Shown: positions 1 through 8,355, counted from the stretch's first letter. The stretch is DNA of 64,000 nt from Kosakonia oryziphila (GCF_900094795.1 NZ_FMBC01000026.1:1-64000); one strand, 5' to 3'. The notes: generated by a model from the letters alone, not told the origin. Numbers and translations: made by a program.

Positions 1-328
1 AAAGCCGGAGCTTGTGGAGCAAGAGCTGTGGGGTGTCTTACTGGCTTATAATCTGGTGAGATATCAGATGATTAAAATGGCGGAACATCTGAAAGGTTAC
101 TGGCCGAATCAACTGAGTTTCTCAGAATCATGCGGAATGGTGATGAGAATGCTGATGACATTGCAGGGCGCATCACCGGGACGTATACCGGAGCTGATGC
201 GCGATCTTGCAAGTATGGGACAACTTGTGAAATTACCGACAAGAAGGGAAAGGGCCTTCCCGAGAGTGGTAAAGGAGAGGCCCTGGAAATACCCCACAGC
301 CCCGAAAAAGAGCCAGTCAGTTGCTTAA
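1..328 (+). CDS. IS4-family transposase, C-terminal part
   Basis: The reading frame is open from base 2 and ends with TAA at 326-328, so about 108 C-terminal residues are visible. The beginning reads KPELVEQELWGVLLAYNLVR, which is typical of the C-terminal helix of IS4-family DDE transposases. This is the region that carries the last catalytic glutamate (YREMK) just upstream, and that part lies outside the window. The end of the protein has the Arg/Lys-rich tail and PRVVKERPWKYP stretch seen in this family. The enzyme would cut and paste its own element. The gene stops inside the terminal hairpin and repeat, as is usual for compact IS elements. Confidence 0.8.
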   Translation, partial: KPELVEQELWGVLLAYNLVRYQMIKMAEHLKGYWPNQLSFSESCGMVMRMLMTLQGASPGRIPELMRDLASMGQLVKLPTRRERAFPRVVKERPWKYPTAPKKSQSVA

Positions 329-337
329 CTGACTGGC
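312..337 (+). terminator. Perfect hairpin at the end of the IS transposase gene
   Basis: GCCAGTCAGTT at 312-322 is perfectly complementary to AACTGACTGGC at 327-337 around a 4-base loop. It covers the transposase stop codon and most of the terminal inverted repeat. There is no immediate T-run, so it may limit read-through or translation, or simply reflect a repeat of the IS end. Confidence 0.45.
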
Positions 338-381
338 ATTACAGCTTTCCGTGCTGGCTTTTTTATTGCTCTGGAGCTGAC

Positions 382-1251
382 ATGACCCGGCAACGACAAG
401 CCGACCTCTTCCTTGTTCTGACCACGATGATTGCCGCCTGCGGCTGGATTTTCTCGCGCGAGGCTATTTCTGGCATGCCGGTCTTCGCCTTCCTCGGGCT
501 GCGTTTTTTCGGCGCCGCGCTGGTACTGCTGCCGTTTTGTCGTGGTCAGCGTATTGCGTGGGAAAAAATGCGCCAGGTGGTGATTAGTGGCCTGTGGATG
601 GCGCTTAATCTCTGTCTGTGGATCTGGTCGGTATCGACCACGGCATCGCTGGGTGAGGGGGCATTTATCATGAGCCTGTCAATGCTGTTTGTCCCGCTGG
701 TTGCCTGGGGAATGATGCGCACCCGCCCGGCACGCGCGTACTGGGAGTGCCTGCCGGTGGCGATTATTGGCCTGGGGCTGTTAAGCCTGCATATGCCGAT
801 TACGTTTCATGCCAGCCAGGGCTGGTTCCTGCTGACGGCTTTCGTGCAATCGATCTACTTTTGCTATACCAGCCGCTGTGCGCGGGAAGTACCGCTATTG
901 CCGTTGACGGCAGTGCAACTGGCGATTACTGGTATTGCCGGACTGGTGATTTCGCTGCTGTTTGAATCATGGACGCAGCCATTCACCGCCACTACCGCAG
1001 GCTGGCTGGCGGCAAGCATTCTGATCGCCACCAGTTTGCGCTTTGGCCTGCAATTGCAGGGGCAGAAATATGCCGCCGTTGCCAGCGCTGCCATTATTAT
1101 GGTGCTGGAGCCGCTGTTAACGGTGATTGCCGCCTCCCTCTGGTACGGCGAGCGTCTGCCGTTGCAAAAAATTATCGGCGGAGTGCTGATCCTGCTTGCG
1201 CAGGTCTGGTTCCGCTGGCGTATGGTGTCGCGTCTGCCTTCAAAGGTGTAA
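382..1251 (+). CDS. EamA/DMT-family metabolite exporter (289 aa)
   Basis: A hydrophobic protein with about ten predicted membrane segments arranged as two EamA repeats (residues about 5-140 and 150-280). It belongs to the drug/metabolite transporter superfamily, whose members export amino acids or other small metabolites. The open frame extends far upstream through the IS element, but the ATG at 382 gives the normal family N-terminus (MTRQRQADLFLVLTTMIAA) and is preceded by GGAGCT. The 3' end overlaps the convergent phzF-like gene by 12 bp. The substrate cannot be told from sequence. The IS4-type end sits about 40 bp upstream of the start, so the native promoter may have been displaced. Confidence 0.85.
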   Translation: MTRQRQADLFLVLTTMIAACGWIFSREAISGMPVFAFLGLRFFGAALVLLPFCRGQRIAWEKMRQVVISGLWMALNLCLWIWSVSTTASLGEGAFIMSLSMLFVPLVAWGMMRTRPARAYWECLPVAIIGLGLLSLHMPITFHASQGWFLLTAFVQSIYFCYTSRCAREVPLLPLTAVQLAITGIAGLVISLLFESWTQPFTATTAGWLAASILIATSLRFGLQLQGQKYAAVASAAIIMVLEPLLTVIAASLWYGERLPLQKIIGGVLILLAQVWFRWRMVSRLPSKV

Positions 1252-2037
1252 CGTTCCTGCCAGTACCGTATGTGCCATGCCGCTCATCAGCACGCGGCCA
1301 TCGTCGGTGCAGTGAAGCGCCAGTACGCCGCCGCGCCGTGATGCCTGGTAAGCGGTAAGCGAGCGCTTATCCAGGCGCTCTGACCAGTATGCTGCCAGCG
1401 CGCAGTGTGCCGAGCCGGTGACCGGATCTTCATTGACGCCAACCCACGGCGCGAAATAACGCGACAGTACATCATATTCCCCATCGCCAGGCGCGGTAAC
1501 GGCTACACCGCGCCCCGGTAGTGCGCCCAGTGTCTGGAAGTCGGGCTGCAATGTCCGTACGATCTGCGCATCATCAACCACCACCAGTTGTTTCGGGCCA
1601 AACAGGCCGTAATCACGTACTTGCGCGCGCTCCAGACCGAGCGCATCAAGTAATGCCGGTGGTGCTGCGCTGTGCAGTTGCGGGGTGAGTAACGGGAAAT
1701 CGAGCTGGATACTCTCTGCGCCCAGCGTGGCGGATAGCGGGCCGGAGAGCGTCTGAAAAGTAATTGTTTCACCCGCTTGCAGCAGCCCGGTCTGGCGCAG
1801 GATATGCGCCATCGCCAGCGTACCGTGTCCGCACAAATCCACTTCTGCCTTTGGTGTGAACCAACGCAGGTTGTTATCGGCAAGATTGAGAAACGCGGTT
1901 TCCGACACTGCCATCTCATCGGCAATCTGCTGCATTAACCTGCTATCCAGCTCGTGTTGCGTGATGCATACTCCCGCTGGGTTGCCGGAAAAAGGACGCG
2001 CACTGAATGCGTCCACCTGATAAATATTGAGTTCCAC
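1240..2037 (-). CDS. PhzF-family (phenazine biosynthesis-like) isomerase/epimerase (265 aa)
   Basis: The protein has the PhzF/DapF-like fold signatures: an N-terminal YQVDAFSARPFSGNPAGVC stretch, VSETAFL (which carries the catalytic glutamate in PhzF proteins), CGHGTLA, and the C-terminal NEDPVTGSAHCAL motif. PhzF proteins isomerise small acidic metabolites, but the substrate of this subgroup is unknown and no phenazine genes are nearby. I chose the GTG at 2037 because it has a GAGAG ribosome-binding site and matches the usual N-terminus (ELNIYQVDAF). An ATG at 2118 would add 27 residues and overlap the upstream MFS gene. It follows that MFS gene closely on the same strand. Confidence 0.85.
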   Translation of the reverse strand: MELNIYQVDAFSARPFSGNPAGVCITQHELDSRLMQQIADEMAVSETAFLNLADNNLRWFTPKAEVDLCGHGTLAMAHILRQTGLLQAGETITFQTLSGPLSATLGAESIQLDFPLLTPQLHSAAPPALLDALGLERAQVRDYGLFGPKQLVVVDDAQIVRTLQPDFQTLGALPGRGVAVTAPGDGEYDVLSRYFAPWVGVNEDPVTGSAHCALAAYWSERLDKRSLTAYQASRRGGVLALHCTDDGRVLMSGMAHTVLAGTLHL

Positions 2038-2102
2038 CGCTTCACTCTCTTCGTCACAAAATAATAACACTACCCCTGTTTCGCGATAACGGATAGCGTT
2101 CT

Positions 2103-3521
2103 TTAGCTGGCCGGACAACGGTGAGCCAGTTGCTGGCGCGCACTGACTGCCGCTGCTGCCAGTACCAGCATCATTACCACTTCTGTCACCAGAAAACCGC
2201 TTAGTGCGGTGCTGTAATTGCCGTGTGATTGACCTACCAGGTAGAGAAATACGCTGCCAAGCGCGGCCGGGCCGAGACCGAATGTCGCTTGTTGCAGTGT
2301 GCTGAGTAACGCGCTACCAGCGCCCGCATCCTGCGTGGTGATGTCCCGCATTCCGATGCGGTAAAAGCTGTTCACAATCAGCGCCTGGCCGTAGCCAATT
2401 AGTGCTGTGGAAGGCGCCAGCGCCAGTGCGCCGACCATCCGCCCGGAGAGTTGTAACGTGGCAATCAACGCCAGCAGGCCGCTCACCTGAATGACCAGCC
2501 CGGTCAGTAAAATTGTACGCATGCTGTAACGGGCAATCAGTTTCGGCGCATACCAGGCGGAGACAAAATAGGCGATACCGAGTGCCACAAAGCTGTTGCC
2601 GGACTGGTACGGCGTCATTCCCATGCCTGCCTGCAATGTCAGCGCCATGCAGAACATAAAGCCGGACCAGGCGGTGAAGAATAGCAGCGCAATCAGCAGA
2701 CCAAAACGAACGCTATGCAGCTTAAGCAGATGCGGCGGTACCAGCGGAACCAGACCAGCGCGCTGTTGTTGCAAGGCGCTGGTACGCATCCACAGAGCCA
2801 GCGGAAACAGCGCCAGCAGCGCGGCCTGCGTTGACCACGGCCAGTGCAGTTCCGGGCCCAGCGCCAGTGGGAATAGCAGGCAGCAGAGGATTAACGCCAG
2901 CGCTAAAGTGCCCTGCCAGTCAATACGAGTCCGGGTGTCGTTGTGCGTCTCCGGCAGGTAGCGGTTCAGCGCCAGTATCAGCAGACAAATCGGTACATTG
3001 ATAAAGAAGGCATTGCGCCAGCCCAGCCCGGCGATATCAGCCGATACCAGCCAGCCACCGCACATCTGACCAATAATGAATGATACGCCGCCAATGCCGC
3101 CATACAGACTAATAGCGCGGGCATGTGCGGTGCCTTTTAACGTGACATGCAACGTGGCGAGAATTTGCGGCACGATCAGCGCCGCGCCGATGCCCTGTAA
3201 CGTGCGGGCGGCCAACAATGCGGAGACGGAATTCGCCAGGCCGCACAGCAGCGAGGCGAGACCAAAGAGCGCTACGCCCACTAAAAACAGGCGCTTGCGG
3301 CCAAAGTTATCGCCCAGCTTGCTGCCCATCGCCAGACAGACGGCAAACGCCACGCCGTACAGGGCAACGATCAACGCCAGTTGCGTGGCGCTGGTGTGCA
3401 ACGACTGGGTAATCGAGTCGAGTGCAACGTTGGTGATTGAGGTATCTATCTGGGGCAACATCTGCCCGGTTAGCAGAAGGATCAGGCCTGCCCGGCCTGG
3501 TGAAACAGCAGACGTTTTCAT
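2103..3521 (-). CDS. DHA2-family MFS drug exporter (472 aa)
   Basis: A 472-residue membrane protein with about 14 hydrophobic segments and the MFS motif A-like loop GSKLGDNFGRKRLF between segments 2 and 3. A following LLAARTLQGIGAALIVPQIL segment is typical of the EmrB/QacA (DHA2) group of proton-driven multidrug exporters. It acts in the inner membrane. The N-terminal segment contains LLLTGQMLPQIDTSITNVAL, where the Asp is the usual first-helix acidic residue. The gene is divergent from the XRE/MmyB regulator at 3630, with a perfect palindrome between them, so this exporter is probably what that regulator controls. A ligand has not been identified. Confidence 0.88.
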   Translation of the reverse strand: MKTSAVSPGRAGLILLLTGQMLPQIDTSITNVALDSITQSLHTSATQLALIVALYGVAFAVCLAMGSKLGDNFGRKRLFLVGVALFGLASLLCGLANSVSALLAARTLQGIGAALIVPQILATLHVTLKGTAHARAISLYGGIGGVSFIIGQMCGGWLVSADIAGLGWRNAFFINVPICLLILALNRYLPETHNDTRTRIDWQGTLALALILCCLLFPLALGPELHWPWSTQAALLALFPLALWMRTSALQQQRAGLVPLVPPHLLKLHSVRFGLLIALLFFTAWSGFMFCMALTLQAGMGMTPYQSGNSFVALGIAYFVSAWYAPKLIARYSMRTILLTGLVIQVSGLLALIATLQLSGRMVGALALAPSTALIGYGQALIVNSFYRIGMRDITTQDAGAGSALLSTLQQATFGLGPAALGSVFLYLVGQSHGNYSTALSGFLVTEVVMMLVLAAAAVSARQQLAHRCPAS

Positions 3522-3578
3522 GGTGACTCCATTGCGTCATTCATCAGATGGACGTAGCATCACCGATTAGAAAAACGG

Positions 3579-3604
3579 GTACCAGTTCTTACGTATACTG
3601 GTAC
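3579..3604. promoter_or_regulatory. Palindromic operator between the MFS exporter and its regulator
   Basis: GTACCAGT (3579-3586) and ACTGGTAC (3597-3604) are perfect 8-bp inverted arms separated by 10 bp. The site lies in the 108-bp divergent interval, 26 bp before the regulator start and about 60 bp upstream of the exporter start. Position and symmetry suggest a dimeric binding site for the neighbouring HTH protein. No binding data support this. Confidence 0.6.
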
Positions 3605-3629
3605 TGGCACTACTATGCTGGAGGGGGTA

Positions 3630-4502
3630 ATGACGCTGATAAGCGATCGAATGGTGGATGTGACCATCCAGGATGAAAACCGCAAACAGCTCGGCGCATT
3701 TTTACGCGCCCGCCGGGAGAGCCTCGATCCGCAGCGTCTGGGGTTGCCACGCAGCGGTCGGCGGCGCACGCCAGGGCTGCGACGGGAAGAGGTGGCGCTG
3801 CTGGCTGATGTTGGCGTCACCTGGTATACCTGGCTGGAGCAGGGACGGGATGTAAACCCTTCGTCAGCGGTTTTACAAGCCATTGCCAGCGCATTGCAGT
3901 GTTCTCCAACCGAAACGCGGCACCTGTTTTTACTCGCCGGATTAACGCCTGCCGAAACGCTGAATGTGCCGCAATGTGAGGGAATTAGCGAGGGTACGCG
4001 CCGTTTGCTGGATAGTCTGCTGCCGCAACCGGCCAGTATTCAGAAACCTAATTTTGATATTGTGGCATGGAACGTCGCTTTTGAGCGCCTGATGGGGGTT
4101 AAGTTCAATGAAATTCCCGAAGATGAGCGCAATTGTATTTACCTTTATCTCACGCATCCGCAGTGGCGTAGCCGTCTTGGCAGCGATGACAGCGTATTGC
4201 AGACATTTGTGGCCTATTTTCGTGCGGCGATGGCGGAGCACCGTGGCGATCCGTTATGGGAAGCGAAGCTGGCGCGTTTTTGCGCGGCATCCAGCGAGTT
4301 TGCCACGCTGTGGCGGAAATATCTGGATGTGCGCGGCGTGGAAAATAAGCTGAAACTGTTTACTCATCCGCAGCTGGGAGAGTTCACCTTACAGCAAATG
4401 TACTGGTACTCAGCGCCGCGTAACGGTTCGCGGCTGCTGGTTTATCTGCCGGTGGATGCGCCTGGCGAGCGGGCGCTTAGCTGGCTGGCTGAGAACGCGT
4501 AG
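3630..4502 (+). CDS. XRE-family regulator with MmyB-like ligand domain (290 aa)
   Basis: Residues about 15-85 form a Cro/C1-type helix-turn-helix with the signature of this group ([29 protein letters not shown]). The rest matches the MmyB-like ligand-binding domain, a PAS-like fold ([16 protein letters not shown], then a C-terminal [22 protein letters not shown]). These proteins repress or activate neighbouring transporter or oxidoreductase genes. An ATG at 3615 is also in frame, but GGAGGGGG sits 5 bp before the ATG at 3630, which I prefer. The gene overlaps the convergent YjbR-like gene by 26 bp and is divergent from the DHA2 exporter, its likely target. Confidence 0.88.
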   Translation: MTLISDRMVDVTIQDENRKQLGAFLRARRESLDPQRLGLPRSGRRRTPGLRREEVALLADVGVTWYTWLEQGRDVNPSSAVLQAIASALQCSPTETRHLFLLAGLTPAETLNVPQCEGISEGTRRLLDSLLPQPASIQKPNFDIVAWNVAFERLMGVKFNEIPEDERNCIYLYLTHPQWRSRLGSDDSVLQTFVAYFRAAMAEHRGDPLWEAKLARFCAASSEFATLWRKYLDVRGVENKLKLFTHPQLGEFTLQQMYWYSAPRNGSRLLVYLPVDAPGERALSWLAENA

Positions 4503-4863
4503 GGCGCAGTCGCTGCTGCTCTTTGCGCGAAAGACCGTCCACCACCCGATCCCACGACGTCTGAATCAGCGAGGCAAGCAGCGATTCGTCGATCTCTTCC
4601 CCGGCATAGACCGAAATCCAGTGTTTTTTGTTCATGTGATACCCCGGTTCAATACTGGGGTAGATTTGCTGGTTGAGCAGGGAACTTTGCGGTTCCGCTT
4701 TCAGGGTTACCATCGGTCTGCCGTGGGCGGTAGTGGTTAGCATAAAAATTTTGCCGCATACTTTGAACACATCATGCTCCGGGCCAAACGGCCAGCAGTG
4801 CTCGGTAAACGGCAGCTCAAGCGCAATACGGTGCGCGCAGGCCTGCAATGCTTTACTGTCCAT
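4477..4863 (-). CDS. MmcQ/YjbR-family protein (128 aa)
   Basis: A small protein of the MmcQ/YjbR family, recognised from its overall pattern ([18 protein letters not shown], then VTLKAEP, then the [10 protein letters not shown] core). Members have a double-wing CyaY-like fold and are usually annotated as DNA-binding, but no reaction or target is established. Its start overlaps the end of ramR by 11 bp on the same strand, so the two are probably cotranscribed. Its end overlaps the XRE regulator by 26 bp. Confidence 0.82.
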   Translation of the reverse strand: MDSKALQACAHRIALELPFTEHCWPFGPEHDVFKVCGKIFMLTTTAHGRPMVTLKAEPQSSLLNQQIYPSIEPGYHMNKKHWISVYAGEEIDESLLASLIQTSWDRVVDGLSRKEQQRLRPTRSQPAS

Positions 4864-5440
4864 TTATTCCCTCAGCCGTGAGTGCGCGCCACATTGCCTC
4901 AAAACCGAGGCGTTTGATCTCTTTAGCTCGGGAGGGATCGCGGCTGGCAAAGGTGATAGTGGTATCCGCCAGCGTCAGGAAAATGGCATCGCCAAACGGC
5001 GCAAATTCGCCGTTGAGAAAAACCGGCAAGACCGAGCGGTGGCAGAGCTCGTGCAGCTCCGGAAAGATAGCGGTAACCTGCTGGCGGGTTTCCGGGCGCA
5101 GTTTTTCGCTGACGGAAATTTGCCGCACCGCGCAGTGGCCGTTAGGGTGACGAATACCCCAGTCGATATAGCTGTCCCAGACTGAATGTGTATGCACTTT
5201 TGAATCGCTGATGGTGCGATCGAGATTCTCCAGCATGGTGCCGCACAGGTCAGTTTTCAGATGCAGATAAAGTGCGTTCAGCAGGTCGTCTTTGGTGGCG
5301 AAGTAGCGAAACAGCGTCCCTTCCGCAACTCCCGCATTGCGGGCTATTAAGGCGGTGGAAGCGGCGATCCCGGATTGCGCGATAGCTTCGGTTGCTGCTT
5401 CCAGTAACGCTTGCTTTTTGTCTTCACTCTTTGGACGAGC
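4853..5440 (-). CDS. ramR: RamR, TetR-family repressor of romA-ramA (195 aa)
   Basis: The N-terminal 50 residues form a TetR helix-turn-helix ([32 protein letters not shown]), and the whole protein matches Salmonella/Klebsiella RamR, which begins [17 protein letters not shown]. RamR is a dimer that senses bile acids and drugs and represses ramA. I place the start at GTG 5440, which has GGGGA 8-9 bp upstream and matches the known N-terminus. An ATG at 5458 would add six residues but has no visible ribosome-binding site. It is divergent from romA-ramA and its cognate operator lies in between. Loss of function in this gene is a well-known route to efflux-mediated multidrug resistance; here it is intact. 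Confidence 0.92.
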   Translation of the reverse strand, partial: ARPKSEDKKQALLEAATEAIAQSGIAASTALIARNAGVAEGTLFRYFATKDDLLNALYLHLKTDLCGTMLENLDRTISDSKVHTHSVWDSYIDWGIRHPNGHCAVRQISVSEKLRPETRQQVTAIFPELHELCHRSVLPVFLNGEFAPFGDAIFLTLADTTITFASRDPSRAKEIKRLGFEAMWRALTAEGINGQ

Positions 5441-5532
5441 CACTACATTTTTCCCCATACTTTATAAAAACCACAATTGAAGCATGCCCACCAAGGGGCT
5501 GCAACGTTGAATGTCAAAGAAAGAAAATGATC

Positions 5533-5560
5533 TTGACGGTTTGCTGTCCTTTTCTATAAT
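5533..5560 (+). promoter_or_regulatory. Sigma-70 promoter of romA-ramA
   Basis: TTGACG (5533-5538) and a perfect TATAAT (5555-5560) are separated by 16 bp. The -10 box overlaps the first base pairs of the RamR palindrome, so bound repressor would block RNA polymerase directly. Confidence 0.8.
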
Positions 5561-5578
5561 GAGTGCTTACTCACTCAT
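5559..5578. promoter_or_regulatory. RamR operator
   Basis: ATGAGTG-CTTACT-CACTCAT is a perfect 7-6-7 inverted repeat identical in layout to the RamR site described upstream of ramA in Salmonella. It overlaps the promoter -10 box of romA-ramA and lies 118 bp from the ramR start, so it can serve both genes. Confidence 0.88.
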
Positions 5579-5635
5579 AATCAAGTTTGTTTCATGTCGT
5601 CTCTACGGACTGGAGCGATTTCTTCGGGTCAGGAT

Positions 5636-6736
5636 ATGAAACGTCTCACTTTCAGCGTGGTCATGGTTATGCTCGTTGCGTCCGCCGCCAGTTTACCCTT
5701 TGTTTTGAATGCAGGATTTGGCAAAGCGCCGCAAGGCGAACAGCTTACTGAAGTCGAAAAATCACCCCATTACCGTGACGGCAAATTTCAAAATACGTTG
5801 CCGACGCCAGGCTTTACCGGCAAGAAAAATATGCTGGCCGCGTGGTGGGATTTTCTGGTCACTAAACGGGAAAACGCCCGTCCGCAGCAACCGCTGCCAA
5901 TGGTACAAACGGATCTTGCCAGCCTGCCTGTTGAACAGGACTCGCTGGTATGGATGGGGCACTCTTCGTGGTACCTGCATCTGGCGGGCAAACGCATCCT
6001 GATCGATCCTGTGTTGAGCGACTACGCTGCGCCGTTTTCATTTCTCAATAAAGCGTTTGCCGGGAATGAGGCATGGACAGCGCAGAGCCTGCCGGAGATC
6101 GATCTGCTGATCATTTCTCACGATCACTATGACCATCTGGATTACGCCACTATCAAGGCGTTGATGCCGAAAATCAAACAGGTCGTGACGCCGTTGGGCG
6201 TTGGTTCGCACCTGCGTTACTGGGGCATGAATCCGCAGATTATTCGTGAAGCGGACTGGCAGCAGAACGTGGCGATCAACGATGAACTAACGGTTCATGT
6301 GCTGCCGTCTCGCCATTTCTCCGGGCGTGGCCTGAAACGTAATCAGACGCTGTGGGCCAGTTTTATGTTTGTCACCGACCAACGCAAGGTCTATTACAGC
6401 GGCGATACCGGTTATGGCCCACATTTTAAAACCATCGGCGAGCAGTTTGGTACGGTGGATATCGCCATCATGGAGAACGGCCAGTATGACGAAGACTGGA
6501 AGTACATCCATATGATGCCGGAGCAGGCCGCGCAGGCGGCGGAAGAGATTAATGCACGCGCGGTTCTGCCGGGCCACGCGGGGCGCTTTGTGTTGGCAAA
6601 ACACTCATGGGACGATCCGTACAAACGGCTGGCGGCAGCAAGCCGGGGCAAAAATTTCCGTTTACTGACACCGATGCTGGGCGAACCGGTTCTTGCGGCT
6701 AACGATGCGCAGGAATTCCGTGCCTGGTGGGAATAA
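5636..6736 (+). CDS. romA: RomA, MBL-fold metallohydrolase of the ram locus (366 aa)
   Basis: After an N-terminal hydrophobic segment (residues about 1-22, a signal peptide or anchor) comes a metallo-beta-lactamase fold of the UlaG/RomA type. Visible metal-site motifs are HSSWYLHL with RILIDPVLSDYA, SHDHYDHLD (the HxHxDH zinc motif), YYSGDTGYGPHF, and a late LPGHAGRFV histidine. RomA was described in Enterobacter as the gene cotranscribed upstream of ramA; its substrate is not settled. An in-frame ATG at 5594 exists, but ATG 5636 has CAGGA just upstream and gives the normal leader. ramA follows 38 bp later in the same direction, so both are under RamR control. Confidence 0.88.
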   Translation: MKRLTFSVVMVMLVASAASLPFVLNAGFGKAPQGEQLTEVEKSPHYRDGKFQNTLPTPGFTGKKNMLAAWWDFLVTKRENARPQQPLPMVQTDLASLPVEQDSLVWMGHSSWYLHLAGKRILIDPVLSDYAAPFSFLNKAFAGNEAWTAQSLPEIDLLIISHDHYDHLDYATIKALMPKIKQVVTPLGVGSHLRYWGMNPQIIREADWQQNVAINDELTVHVLPSRHFSGRGLKRNQTLWASFMFVTDQRKVYYSGDTGYGPHFKTIGEQFGTVDIAIMENGQYDEDWKYIHMMPEQAAQAAEEINARAVLPGHAGRFVLAKHSWDDPYKRLAAASRGKNFRLLTPMLGEPVLAANDAQEFRAWWE

Positions 6737-6774
6737 ACCCGTTTATTAATCGAAGAGCAGAGGGGGAGCGCAGT

Positions 6775-7116
6775 ATGACTATTTCCGCTCAGGTTATCGA
6801 CACTATCGTCGAGTGGATCGATGACAATCTCCATCAACCGCTACGTATTGATGATATTGCAGCGCACGCGGGCTATTCCAAATGGCACCTGCAACGTCTC
6901 TTCTTGCAGTACAAAGGGGAGAGTCTTGGGCGTTATATTCGCGAGCGGAAACTGTCGCTTGCTGCGCAGGATTTACTCAATACTAATCAGAAGGTTTACG
7001 ATATCTGCCTTAAGTACGGTTTTGATTCGCAACAAACCTTCACGCGTACCTTTACCCGCACGTTTAATCAGCCGCCGGGGGCGTATCGTCGGGAGAACCA
7101 CCCGCATACGCATTAA
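6775..7116 (+). CDS. ramA: RamA, AraC/XylS-family multidrug resistance activator (113 aa)
   Basis: The protein is nearly the same as Salmonella/Klebsiella RamA and has the exact length of 113 residues. It consists only of the two helix-turn-helix units of the AraC family (IDDIAAHAGYSKWHLQRLF and YDICLKYGFDSQQTFTRTF), like MarA, SoxS and Rob. RamA binds mar/sox boxes and raises acrAB-tolC while lowering porin expression, giving reduced drug susceptibility. The start is set by AGGGGGAG before ATG 6775 and by the family N-terminus MTISAQVIDTIVEW; a frame-extended start at 6727 would overlap romA. Read-through from the romA promoter is likely; a separate ramA promoter inside romA may exist but is not obvious. 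Confidence 0.95.
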   Translation: MTISAQVIDTIVEWIDDNLHQPLRIDDIAAHAGYSKWHLQRLFLQYKGESLGRYIRERKLSLAAQDLLNTNQKVYDICLKYGFDSQQTFTRTFTRTFNQPPGAYRRENHPHTH

Positions 7117-7127
7117 ACGCATGAACT

Positions 7128-7158
7128 AAAAACCGGCCATTAAGAAGGCTGGTTTTTT
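7128..7158. terminator. Bidirectional terminator between ramA and yfeD
   Basis: AAAAACCGGCC (7128-7138) pairs with GGCTGGTTTTTT (7147-7158), allowing one G-U pair, around an 8-base loop. The T-run on one side and A-run on the other let it serve both convergent genes. Confidence 0.75.
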
Positions 7159-7546
7159 ACTCATCGATCGTCTGCGTTATGCCGAGACGCTGTAAAAAGC
7201 CACAGATCCCTTCGCGGGCCAGTAACAGCGCCAACAGTTTCTGTTCTTCGGGCGTCATATTCTGCAAAACTTTGACAATCTCCTGTAGCGAACTGTTTTC
7301 ACTCGCATAGGATGGTGCCGGTTCTGCGATAGAGTAAGGAGAATGGTGCTGGCGCATGGAGGGCGTTTTCATCACGAAATTCCGCACTTCTTTGGTGATG
7401 TGAATCAGCCTTGCGCGACCACCTTTGATACCGGGTAGTGCTTCCGTTTGCCAACCTTGTTCACGGATCCAGCGATTAACGGTTTGTCTGGCAACACCGA
7501 GAAAATCGGCCAGCTCTTCAGTCGTCATTTTGTTAGCGAGTTTCAT
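7157..7546 (-). CDS. yfeD: YfeD, putative DNA-binding transcriptional regulator (129 aa)
   Basis: It matches E. coli YfeD in length and sequence (N-terminal KMTTEELADFLGVARQTVNR, a MerR/excisionase-type winged helix, and a C-terminal LLAREGICGFLQRLGI). The family (DUF1323) is assumed to bind DNA, but targets are unknown. Two adjacent ATGs (7549 and 7546) follow one base after the yfeC stop; 7546 best matches the E. coli protein. YfeC and YfeD are paralogues sharing the same domain order, so they arose by tandem duplication and are probably translated together. Confidence 0.85.
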   Translation of the reverse strand: MKLANKMTTEELADFLGVARQTVNRWIREQGWQTEALPGIKGGRARLIHITKEVRNFVMKTPSMRQHHSPYSIAEPAPSYASENSSLQEIVKVLQNMTPEEQKLLALLLAREGICGFLQRLGITQTIDE

Positions 7547-7550
7547 CATT

Positions 7551-7907
7551 TTATTTCTGAGTGCGGATGCCAAGACGTTGCAATAACCCGGTTATGCCGT
7601 CACGTAAGAGTAGAGAGGTGAGCTGCTTTTGCTCAGCGTCAGTCATCTCTTTCGCCAACGAAATAAACAAAGCTTCAAGTGAGTTGTTACTGACAAATAT
7701 CGTAGGGGCTGGCTCTTCGCTACGCTGTGCGCTGCGAATAAAGGCGCGTACTTGTTCATTCACATGCACCAGCCGGGCTTTTCCTCCTTGTACTCCAGGT
7801 TTTGGCGAGGTGATCCAGCCCTCTCTGCGCACCCATTTATTGATGGTTTGCCGACTGTACCCGGTAAGACTGGCTAACTCTTCTGGTGTCATTCGTTCCT
7901 TGAGCAT
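7551..7907 (-). CDS. yfeC: YfeC, putative DNA-binding transcriptional regulator (118 aa)
   Basis: A close match to E. coli YfeC: RMTPEELASLTGYSRQTINK is the helix-turn-helix, followed by the basic loop GVQGGKARLVHVNEQV and a conserved C-terminal LLLRDGITGLLQRLGI. It belongs to DUF1323. It is encoded immediately before its paralogue yfeD, which begins one or four bases after the yfeC stop, and divergently from the tRNA-Ala genes. No target genes are known. The function as a regulator is inferred from the fold. Confidence 0.87.
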   Translation of the reverse strand: MLKERMTPEELASLTGYSRQTINKWVRREGWITSPKPGVQGGKARLVHVNEQVRAFIRSAQRSEEPAPTIFVSNNSLEALFISLAKEMTDAEQKQLTSLLLRDGITGLLQRLGIRTQK

Positions 7908-8066
7908 GTAATTTCCAGAATGGTTGTAAGGGTAATTAGTGGTTTATGTTATAGCACCATTTTACTGGAAAATGTGACATGTTTAACTACTGACTGTGAG
8001 GAGCTACGCAATGTCCTTAATTTGCATGCTTTTTCAGCGATTGATTGACGCGGTACGATTTTGCCG

Positions 8067-8103
8067 TTGACACCTGGCAAGGGAATTCATATCATGCCGC
8101 CCG
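8067..8103 (+). promoter_or_regulatory. tRNA-Ala operon promoter with GC-rich discriminator
   Basis: A consensus TTGACA (8067-8072) and TATCAT (8090-8095) are spaced by exactly 17 bp, about 30 bp before the first mature tRNA. The segment after the -10 box is GC-rich (GCCGCCCG), typical of stable-RNA promoters under stringent control. Confidence 0.78.
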
Positions 8104-8127
8104 TCAACACGACACGCTTTACATAAT

Positions 8128-8203
<76 letters not shown>

Positions 8204-8244
8204 AATTCCGAACCCAACGGAGTTGGCGCGTAAAGACAAATTGT

Positions 8245-8320
<76 letters not shown>

Positions 8321-8330
8321 AAATTTCAAA

Positions 8331-8355
8331 CCCTCGCGTTTACGCGGGGGTTTTT
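8331..8355 (+). terminator. Terminator of the tRNA-Ala operon
   Basis: CCCTCGCG and CGCGGGGG form a GC-rich stem around TTTA, directly followed by a run of five T. Confidence 0.85.

Larger units (their letters stand above)
1..341 (+). mobile_element. Right end of an IS4-family insertion sequence (left part outside the window)
   Basis: The C-terminal part of an IS4-type transposase runs in from the left edge and is followed by an 18-bp terminal repeat at 324-341 (CTTAACTGACTGGCATTA). Its reverse complement starts TAATGCC and closely resembles the inverted repeat remembered for IS4. The other end and the target duplication are out of view, so completeness cannot be judged. The element ends about 40 bp upstream of the EamA transporter start, where it could alter that gene's expression. 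Confidence 0.75.

Noticed and set aside
130..381. Upstream extension of the EamA gene through the IS end
   Set aside because: Those residues come from transposon sequence in another frame; the true start has its own ribosome-binding site at 382.
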